From contig JAUXYJ010000079.1 in NCBI GenBank assembly GCA_030694465.1, positions 1 through 64,000 of the forward strand: a stretch of DNA of 64,000 nt, written 5' to 3'. Numbering within the stretch: position 1 is the first letter of the stretch; each line of letters starts with the position of its first letter. Of this stretch, positions 1 to 7,200 are shown piece by piece. Made by a program: the position numbers and the translations under genes. The notes below the pieces were generated by a model. That model did not search any database. It had not been told where the DNA came from and saw only the letters and a list, made by a program, of their open reading frames with translations. The DNA comes from Deltaproteobacteria bacterium (GTDB lineage Bacteria; Myxococcota_A; Polyangia; Polyangiales; Ga0077539).

Positions 1-202
1 GGGCAACGTTGCGCGAGAGCGAATGCTGGCGAAAGCATTGCTGCATAGCTTTCGCCAGGGCAAACACGCGGGTCATTCTTGCGGCATGTACGCGATCGCA
101 CGCACGCGGCCCAGTGGCGCGAAGGGGCGTCCGTTTTCGGCCAGCACGACGACGGCGAACGCAGCGCAGTTCGAGCTCAAATCCTGGGAAGAGTCAGGCC
201 AA

Positions 203-1645
203 GTGAAGTGGCTTCACTGGGTTGACGAGCGACTGGCAACGGCATGGGCCCATCGCGCGGCGCAACAACTTGCGGCGGTCGAGACACGCTTTGGTAGCGA
301 CGACGCCGACGCGACGTGGTTCGAGAGCGTCCGCAGCGAGGACTCGCTCTTTATGCTGGCGATCAAAGAGGCGTTGCAGTCCTTGGTCTTCGCACACTCA
401 GCGCTCGATCTCCCGACGCTGATCGAAGTGCAATACCGAGGAAAATCGCACCCGCTTGTGCAGTCTCGCGTGAGCTACAACCCCGAAGCACGTCTGCGAG
501 TGCACACCGTGATCGATGGGCTCTCGGCGTTTCGACCGGTCGCACGAGCATGGCTCGATTCGACACTGTCTCAGGCTACGAGCAGGGTGCTCGGATCACG
601 AGAGCTTGACCCCGATCGGAGCGTCGTCGTGGATGTGTTGACGCGCCGCGAGGTCGAGCAGGGGAGCTTCGAGCACGCGCAGCGATGGATCGCGCAGCAA
701 CCTGCCAACACACGCGCTCGGTACGCTTGGCGCGGTCGCAGACCCTGGTCTCTGCTTGGCTATGACGCCAACGATTTTCAGTTCGAGTATGAGTCCGGCC
801 CAGCGCTGTGGACGCAGCGTAGCGCTTGGCTCGACAACGTGCGCAGGCTTAGACATTTGGCCGCACGAATCGAAGTGAACCCGTGGGGCTTCGTTGGTGT
901 GACGCGCAGCAGAATTGCAGCCTACAACCGCAAGCTCGCGCGCGATTGGAGTGATGCTGCGGGTCTGACTCATCCAGGCACGGATCCAGCTGCAATCGCA
1001 GCGTTCTTTGAGGTCGTTCAGGATCTTGCCAACCAAAAAAGCGAGCGCGATCTGCTGCGTTCACGCAGTGATTTTGTGTCCGGGATGCGGGCGAACAGCG
1101 CAACAGTGGGGGCCATCGCAGGTGCCGTTTCGAGTGGTGTCGGCGCGCTAATGATGGCTCTTACGACAGAGTTCTTTGCCTTCTTGGTGGGCGCAATTCC
1201 ACGAGATTGGCTCGCGATCGGCGAGACGCTGCCACCGCCACTCCCGCTGCCATTCTTGCTCGATGGCGAAGAGAAGCGCGAACAACGCCCCTCGTTGGCG
1301 GTGCCAGCGCCTCCGGGCTATTCGCAACCACAACTCTCGCTCATGGGCCTCGCCCCGGTAGAAGTCGCGAGTGCGACACACTCGCCAGCCACCCCGCCAG
1401 CGCCGCGTTTGGCCGTTGAGCCGAGCACAACGCCCGTTGCTCCAGTTGGAGCGATGAATCCGCTGCCGACCTTGTCGAATGGCTCGCTTCAGACACCCCT
1501 AGAGTCGCGACAACTGCCCTTCTCGACAATGCCCGAGACGCCCTCGATAGCCGTTCGGCTAGGCATGGGACTGGGCGCTGTTTCTCTTGGTGGAATGCTC
1601 GTTTGGATCATGTCGCAGCACACAAGACGGCGAGGCAATCGCTAG
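203..1645 (+). CDS. Hypothetical protein with two C-terminal membrane segments
   Basis: I do not recognise this family. With the GTG start at 203 the protein has 480 residues. I prefer this start because GGAAGAG lies about ten bases upstream and the protein-like sequence begins here (VKWLHWVDERLATAW); in-frame ATGs at 23 and 86 would add 60 or 39 residues of poor quality. Residues 1-290 look globular and are rich in Trp, Arg and Ala. A hydrophobic Gly/Ala-rich segment follows at about 298-330, then a Pro-rich linker at about 345-450, then a second hydrophobic segment at about 453-471 before a short basic tail (SQHTRRRGNR). This suggests an envelope protein with its globular part at the N-terminus. 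Its end overlaps the convergent lipoprotein gene by 4 bp. That the ORF is coding is fairly sure; the function is unknown. Confidence 0.6.
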   Translation: MKWLHWVDERLATAWAHRAAQQLAAVETRFGSDDADATWFESVRSEDSLFMLAIKEALQSLVFAHSALDLPTLIEVQYRGKSHPLVQSRVSYNPEARLRVHTVIDGLSAFRPVARAWLDSTLSQATSRVLGSRELDPDRSVVVDVLTRREVEQGSFEHAQRWIAQQPANTRARYAWRGRRPWSLLGYDANDFQFEYESGPALWTQRSAWLDNVRRLRHLAARIEVNPWGFVGVTRSRIAAYNRKLARDWSDAAGLTHPGTDPAAIAAFFEVVQDLANQKSERDLLRSRSDFVSGMRANSATVGAIAGAVSSGVGALMMALTTEFFAFLVGAIPRDWLAIGETLPPPLPLPFLLDGEEKREQRPSLAVPAPPGYSQPQLSLMGLAPVEVASATHSPATPPAPRLAVEPSTTPVAPVGAMNPLPTLSNGSLQTPLESRQLPFSTMPETPSIAVRLGMGLGAVSLGGMLVWIMSQHTRRRGNR

Positions 1646-2007
1646 GGCCGCGAGCATCGAACAAGCCCGATGGACACACAGCTCGAGACGGTCTGCCCGA
1701 TGGGCTCGCAGGCTTGGAGCCCGTCGCATTCACGACGGACACAAGCCATCTCACGTGGACAATCCTCGTTGCCCGAGCATTGAGAACACCGGCCCACCCG
1801 CGAGAGGTAGTCCGGCTCGCAGTCACACGTGCTGTAAGCGTCGCCAGTTCGCAGACACTTCTTCACTCCCGCCATGGACCCGCCGCCGCTCATGCACGTG
1901 CAGAATGTGAAGTCATTCGGACTGCACATCACCGGCATCGGCGTGGGCATCGGCGCACCACAACCTAGGGGAAACATCGCTAGCAACACGAGCGCCAGAC
2001 TTCGCAC
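1642..2007 (-). CDS. Small Cys-rich lipoprotein
   Basis: A 121-residue protein with a short signal peptide ending in a lipobox-like FPLGC, so probably a lipoprotein of the cell envelope. The start is GTG. The mature part has many cysteines in short spacings (CTC, CDC, CSQC), the look of the disulphide-rich secreted lipoproteins that are common in myxobacteria. The gene is convergent with the upstream plus-strand gene and overlaps its end by 4 bp. No enzymatic motif is visible and no specific function is claimed. Confidence 0.6.
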   Translation of the reverse strand: MRSLALVLLAMFPLGCGAPMPTPMPVMCSPNDFTFCTCMSGGGSMAGVKKCLRTGDAYSTCDCEPDYLSRVGRCSQCSGNEDCPREMACVRRECDGLQACEPIGQTVSSCVSIGLVRCSRP

Positions 2008-2045
2008 CCGAGCAGCCTACACACGCACGCTCTGCGCCCGCAACC

Positions 2046-2654
2046 TCACCCCACGCCGCCCGTCTTCGCGAGCTCGTTGAGCACGCCGCTCACGATCTCT
2101 TTGGCGCTCTCTTTGAGCATCGGCTGCACCAGCTCCGCGAGCCTCGATTGAAACGCGGGCATCGCGCTCAACAGCGCCGGAACACTCTCCACCACGCGCT
2201 CAACCGAGAACCCGCCACCCTCTGAATCCGCCCGCTCTTCTTTGCGCAATCGCTTCTCAAAGCGCTCGATTTCGCGTTCGCGATCGCGCTCTAGTCGATC
2301 AATCCAGCGGCCCATCCTCTGCGCATCTTGCGGAACCGGAGGCGCCGCCCCCTTCACGGTCGCCTCGACCATCCGCACCATGGTCTCGTTCATCGCGCGC
2401 GCATCTTCGCGAGCTCGCTGCGACTCTTCGCGCACGGCCAACCGCTGCGCCTCGAGTTGCTGCTCAGCGCGCTCGTTGTTGGCCTGCATCATCGCGAGCA
2501 ACGCTTGCACGTTGGGATCGAGTCCACGCACCGAGATCACCCCCGGCGCGGCCTGCTGAACCGGCGAGCCGTAGCTCTCTGCGCTCGTGGGCTGTGCGCC
2601 CTGAGCGACCGCGACAAACTCTCTCGGAGCGCCCTTGCCCTCATCCCGGGGCAC
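2046..2654 (-). CDS. Coiled-coil hypothetical protein
   Basis: A protein of up to 202 residues starting at GTG 2654. Residues about 50-95 and 110-145 are rich in Glu, Arg, Gln and Ala with heptad-like spacing and are very probably coiled coil. The tail is an Ala/Leu/Val-rich amphipathic stretch. There is no signal peptide and no membrane segment. Its 5' end abuts the recombinase remnant on the other strand, starting about 2667, so the N-terminus may have been set or cut by an old integration event. Function unknown; the coding call rests on reading-frame composition and length only. Confidence 0.5.
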   Translation of the reverse strand: MPRDEGKGAPREFVAVAQGAQPTSAESYGSPVQQAAPGVISVRGLDPNVQALLAMMQANNERAEQQLEAQRLAVREESQRAREDARAMNETMVRMVEATVKGAAPPVPQDAQRMGRWIDRLERDREREIERFEKRLRKEERADSEGGGFSVERVVESVPALLSAMPAFQSRLAELVQPMLKESAKEIVSGVLNELAKTGGVG

Positions 2655-2666
2655 TCGACCGAGAAT

Positions 2667-3230
2667 TTACCGCGAGAGCGCTGGCTCACGCTCCCCGAGG
2701 TCTTTGCGCTTGTGCAGCGTTTTCACAGGTCGCAGGCCGATCACGCGCGGCGCGATCGCGTGGTCCCCATCGTGCCCGATGGGCAGCGAACCCTGCTCGA
2801 TTTGGTCCACGAGCACGCGGCGGGCACCGTGGGTGTTCTCTTTGAGCTTTGGGAGCAGCGCTGTGCGCTTCGGTCCCTCGCGTTTGCCGCGCGTCGATGC
2901 GAGCAAGCGCACGGGACTTGGCACGACCTGCGGCGGACCTTTGCGCAGCTCTTGCGCCGCGCGGGGGCCCACCTCGAGGACATCTCGCCCGTACTTGGGC
3001 ATTCGACCACCAAGGTCACCCAGATGGTCTATGCGCGCCTCGATGCCGAGGGATTGCGCGATCGACTGCTGGCGGCGACTGGGACACCGGTGGGACAAAG
3101 GGTCCCAAGATTGGTAGAGAGTGCAGACGGTATGGACAATGAAATGTCGAAAAACGCTGCAAAAGTAGTGGGTGATGAAGGACTTGAACCTTCAGCCAAC
3201 GGATTAAGAGTCCGCTGCTCTACCGATTGA
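2667..3230 (+). pseudogene. Tyrosine recombinase (integrase) remnant
   Basis: The frame here carries the C-terminal catalytic half of a phage-type tyrosine recombinase. It shows WHDLRRTFAQLLRRAG (the His-x-x-Arg box), LGHSTT (second His) and MVYARLD (the nucleophilic Tyr region). Upstream, LPRERWLTLPEVF and RRDRVVPIV resemble the start of the catalytic domain and the beta-hairpin that normally holds the catalytic Lys, but there is no Lys there. The segment with the first catalytic Arg, and the whole N-terminal core-binding domain, are missing. The frame simply continues upstream antisense to another gene, and its 3' end runs into the tRNA-Lys gene. It is read as a decayed integrase next to its tRNA target. 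An internally deleted but expressed protein is less likely. Confidence 0.65.
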
Positions 3231-3241
3231 GCTAATCACCC
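3169..3241 (-). tRNA. tRNA-Lys (CTT)
   Basis: The minus strand folds into a standard cloverleaf of 73 bases: acceptor GGGTGAT paired with ATCACCC, D-arm AGCTCAATCGGTAGAGC, anticodon loop CTCTTAA giving CTT, and T-arm GGTTCAAGTCC. CCA is not encoded. The 3' end faces the integrase remnant, which fits its use as an attachment site. Confidence 0.95.
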
Positions 3242-3294
3242 GAGACAGTAACGTTGAGGCCTTCAAGCATTCGGCAAACACTTGAAGAGATCTG

Positions 3295-3371
3295 TGGCAC
3301 GCCCGGCCCGATTCGAACGGGCGACCGTCGGATTCGAAGTCCGATGCTCTATCCAGCTGAGCTACAGGCGC
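3295..3371 (-). tRNA. tRNA-Arg (TCG)
   Basis: A 77-base minus-strand cloverleaf with the 3' CCA encoded. The anticodon loop CTTCGAA gives TCG, and the T-loop is GTTCGAATC. The first acceptor pair is G-U and the other six are Watson-Crick or G-U. It lies 53 bases upstream of tRNA-Lys, probably in the same transcript. Confidence 0.95.
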
Positions 3372-3465
3372 TTACTTCTTCACGAAGATTTTGGAGAGAG
3401 CTGATTATCAAGGTCGATTCAAGTGGGTCAACATTTCTGCTGAGTTTCTTGAAGCGATTCTTTAG

Positions 3466-3539
3466 GGTGACCAACGGGATTTGAACCCGCGACATTCGGG
3501 ACCACAACCCGACGCTCTACCTACTGAGCTATGGCCACC
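3466..3539 (-). tRNA. tRNA-His (GTG)
   Basis: A 74-base minus-strand cloverleaf including the extra G at position -1, which pairs with the C discriminator as is diagnostic for tRNA-His. The anticodon loop TTGTGGT gives GTG. CCA is not encoded. It is the first gene of the minus-strand His-Arg-Lys tRNA group. Confidence 0.95.
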
Positions 3540-3615
3540 ATCGTTGGTGATTCCGCGGGTCGCCTTGGGTGAGCGAGTTGCCTCGCCTCCGTCAGCGCTC
3601 TGCGAAGGGGACGGG

Positions 3616-3644
3616 GATATAATCTCACTCCCCACGCTCGTCAA
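3616..3644 (-). promoter_or_regulatory. Candidate promoter of the His-Arg-Lys tRNA group
   Basis: On the minus strand TTGACG, a 17-base spacer and TATATC fit -35 and -10 boxes. The predicted start is about 70 bases before tRNA-His. The bases after the -10 box are CCCCGTCCCC, a GC-rich discriminator of the kind seen at stringently controlled stable-RNA promoters. Confidence 0.45.
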
Positions 3645-3734
3645 CAGTTCTGTGCATGCCTTCGCCCAAAAAAATTTACCGGCGGCGAATGCTCAGTCCA
3701 TTTTGCGAAAACGACACCTTGCGTGAGTCGGAGC

Positions 3735-3762
3735 GTGACAGAGCAAGCAGCTGTGTTAGTTT
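3735..3762 (+). promoter_or_regulatory. Weak candidate promoter for tRNA-Pro
   Basis: GTGACA, a 16-base spacer and TAGTTT stand just before tRNA-Pro on the plus strand. Both boxes are only partial matches and the predicted start falls about four bases before the mature tRNA, so this is a weak proposal. Confidence 0.2.
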
Positions 3763-3772
3763 GCGCGGCCTT

Positions 3773-3849
3773 CGGGGCGTTGCACAGCCTGGTAGTGCGC
3801 CAGCTTTGGGAGCTGGATGTCGTCGGTTCGAATCCGGCCGCCCCGACCA
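3773..3849 (+). tRNA. tRNA-Pro (TGG)
   Basis: A 77-base plus-strand cloverleaf with encoded CCA. Acceptor CGGGGCG pairs with CGCCCCG, the anticodon loop TTTGGGA gives TGG, and the T-loop is GTTCGAATC. The anticodon stem is CCAGC/GCTGG. Confidence 0.95.
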
Positions 3850-3940
3850 ATTCTCTTTCTCTAACATTCGTTGATTCAAAACTTACACACGCACTTCAAC
3901 GTGTAAATTTGCTAACGAAGTCTAGACACAGTTTATCTCA

Positions 3941-4014
3941 GTGCTCGTAGCTCAGTTGGATAGAGCAGCGGCCTTCTAAGCCGCGGGTCGTGGGTTCGAT
4001 TCCCCCCGGGCACG
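3941..4014 (+). tRNA. tRNA-Arg (TCT)
   Basis: A 74-base plus-strand cloverleaf. Acceptor GTGCTCG pairs with CGGGCAC, the anticodon stem is GCGGC/GCCGC, and the loop CTTCTAA gives TCT. CCA is not encoded. It lies 91 bases after tRNA-Pro and about 200 bases before the giant TPR gene; I see no other gene in that gap. Confidence 0.95.
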
Positions 4015-4215
4015 CTACAAATCAGCGGTCGGCGCGCTTTGCCCTAAGAGCCCCTCAGGCTTCAGATGGGTAGAGGTTGTTCCCTGCGCCTGCGATACCA
4101 TCGGCCCTGCGCGACCCACCACGGACGATCGCCTGTGCACAACGAAAGGTTGTTGGGCACAAGGCCATCACTGCTCTGGTGTGTTTTTCGTGCGCAAACG
4201 AAGGCAACGGTTCTC

Positions 4216-7200
4216 ATGGCGACCGAGCAGGATGGCAAGCCCGATGATTCGCAACATCGCCGCGTTGAGGTCATTGACCTGATCGACGACGACGACGAAG
4301 ACCTCGAGCAAGAAGACCTCGCCGAAGAAGAGCCCAGCGCCGCGGGCAGCGTGTCGGTTCCTCCCCCCCCGGTCGCGCCCGCATCTCCACCTGCGAGCAC
4401 CGCAAACGCACGCCCAGCGACTCCTCCGTTGCGCACGCCAGCGCCAACCATGACCACGCCGGTGATTCCCGCTCCACGCGGCTCGGTCCCCCCACCTCGG
4501 ATGGTGTCTGTGCCGCCGCCGCCGCCGCCACAAGTTACACCCCGCGGCGTGAGCCCAAGCGAAGAGCGTGAGGCGCTCAAGCAAGCACCTTTGCCGGTGA
4601 TCGCACAGCCCAGCGCGATCGCTTCGCCCGTGGCGAGCGTGCCGCAAGAGCCCACCGGGGCATCCGTCGCGCTGTCGTCACTTCGGCGAACTCTGCCGCC
4701 GATGACCATCCCGATGACTCCGCTCGATGACCCAGACCTCGCGCCTCCCACGGCTCAAAGCACCTTCGTCGAGCGCATCGCCCGCGAACGCGAGTCGCTC
4801 ACGTCGGCTCAGCCTACGCGCGCCGCCATGTCGCTCGCCGCCAGCGCGATCGCCTCGTGGGCCCACGCAAAGCCGCTCGACCAAGAGAGCGTTTCGCGTG
4901 CAAATTCACTGAGCAAAGAAGATCATCTCGTGGCCTGGACGGCGAGACTTCTGACCGAGCAGGCGGGAGCTTCGCGTGAGACCGTCAACGGGTTGCTTCG
5001 GCGCGAGCTGACCTTGGTCTCGGGCCATCGCGAGCGCGTCGCGTTGTTGCTTCGATTGGGGACCGCAGAGCTCCAGGACTCTGCACTTGAGCAGGCCGAG
5101 CGGCTGGCGCGCGAGGCTGCCACGTTGGATCCCAAGGATCCCTCTGCGTGGGAGCTCCTCGCCACGGCGCTCTTGCGACGGCGCAATCACAAGGACGCGG
5201 TCCTCGCGTTGGCCTCGATGGCCGACAGCGTGGACGACCCCGCGCTGCGCTCCGTCGGATACGCGTGCGCGGCGTCAGTGCGTGAAGCGACCACAGACGA
5301 CGTCGTGGGGACCATCGCGCTGTTTCGCAAGTCCGTCGAGGCACACGCTGGGCACCTGTCGGCGTGGGCCGCCCTCGAGCGACTCCATCTTCGCGCGGGC
5401 TCTTACGCAGACCACGCGCGCACGCTCATCGCGCAGGGCGCACAGTGTGATCACGCACAGACCGCGTCAGAGCTCTTTGGCCGCGCAGGAGACGTGTTCT
5501 TTTGGGTGCTGCAAGACGGGCGGACCGCGATCCGGTGCTACGAGCACTCGTACTCGCTGGACCCGAGCACATCGATTGCACTCGAAAAACTGCTTACTGT
5601 CCATGAGTCGATGGCCAACTATGCGCTCATCCCTGCGTGCATCGAGCGGCTGCTTCGCACTGCCACAGGTGCGCCCATGCGCGCGGCGTTGCTCTGCAGC
5701 GCGGGGGAGGTGTTTTGTGCGCACCTCGACCAGCTCGAGGACGGGATCGCGACCTTTCGGCGAGCTCTCGATCATCATCCGACGTACGCACCCGCGCTGT
5801 CTTCGCTCGCGGCGCTCTACCTTCGCGCCAATCGGCTTGATGAATACGCGGCCATTCGCCAGCTTGAAGCCGATCGCATGGAGGACTCACGTGAGCGCGC
5901 GAGCGTCCTCGCATCGCTCGCGGAGCTTCACGAGGCCCAGCTCGCCAACGTCGACACAGCGCTCGATCTCTACGAACGCGCGTTTGATGCGGACCCCCAA
6001 AACCTCGCCGCCCTCGACGGGATCGAGCGACTCTTGCGTCGGCGCAATGAGCTCGCGGCCCTGCGATTTCGCTACGAACGTGCAATGGAAGTGTGCTCTG
6101 ACGCGAGCCGAAAGCGTGCCCTCGCGCAGGCTCTCGCGGCGCTCTGTCTTGAGCTTGGCGACACTCAGCAAAGCGTCGCGCTCTTGTTGGACTGCGCCAA
6201 AGCGCCACCCGATCACGCCTACACTTTGCTCTCGCTGGCGCGGGCGCAGGCCCTCCACGGGGACTGGCAGGGGCACGCTGCGACGCTCTCGCGACAAGCC
6301 GAGATCACAACGGATCCGCACGAGCAAGCGCGGCTGTTTCATCGCATCGCGACGGTGCTTGAGGTCCGCGGAGGCGACCGCGAGCGCGCCTTGGCCGCGT
6401 GGCAAAAGCTGCTCACCAAGCAGCCACGTCACGAGGTCGCACTCCACGCCGTCGCACGCATTCACAGCGCCGCCGGGCGCTGGGATGACGCCGCGAGCGC
6501 AGAGCGAAGCATTGTCCAGCAGATGGAGGCGGGGGCGTTGTGCGCGGTCCGTTGGCTCTGGCTAGGCAGAATCTATGAGAAAAGGCTCGGAAAACAAGAC
6601 AAAGCCATCGAGGCCTACGACGCCGCGATCAGCATGGACCCCGAGCTCTTCGTCGCGCGAATCGCCCTCGAGCGGCTGCTCCGTAGCAACAACCGTGTGC
6701 CCCGCCTGATCGAGCTCTGCGAGCAACAAGCAGAGCGCGCGAGCGTCAGCGCCAACCGGCGCGCGTCCCTCGTTCGTGCGGCGCGTCTGGCAGAGCTGCT
6801 GCTGCAAGACTCCGTCAAAGCGCAGGCGCTCTATGACCGCGCGGCGAGCGCGAGCCCTGACCCTTCCGACGCGCTCTGGGGGTCGCTGCGATTGCACGAG
6901 AGCAAAGGCACCTGGCCCAAGGTCGAGCAGCGCCTCTTGTCCCTCTTGGAGTTGGCGCCCACGCCGATCACACGCATGCGGGTCTTGCTGAGGCTCTCGC
7001 GGCTGTATGAGCAGCGATTGCACGCGCTCCCCAAAGCCGCAGCGTGCCTCGAAGATGCCATCGAGACGCACTCAGCGGCGGCCATGCACGCGCTGGATCG
7101 CTTGCGTCTCGCACGGATCGATGGCGCGCCAGATGTGCTCGCAAAATGGATGGGGCGTGTCGCAGATGTCACCTCCGACCGAAGGCTGGCGCGCGCGATG

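Noticed and set aside
3641..3879. Minus-strand ORFs over the tRNA-Pro gene (reading GFEPTTSSSQSW and similar)
   Set aside because: This is the familiar false translation of a tRNA gene in antisense; the cloverleaf explains the sequence.
5087..6565. A 492-codon ORF in another plus-strand frame
   Set aside because: Overlaps the 1808-residue TPR gene; Arg/Ser-rich frame-shifted translation without TPR pattern.
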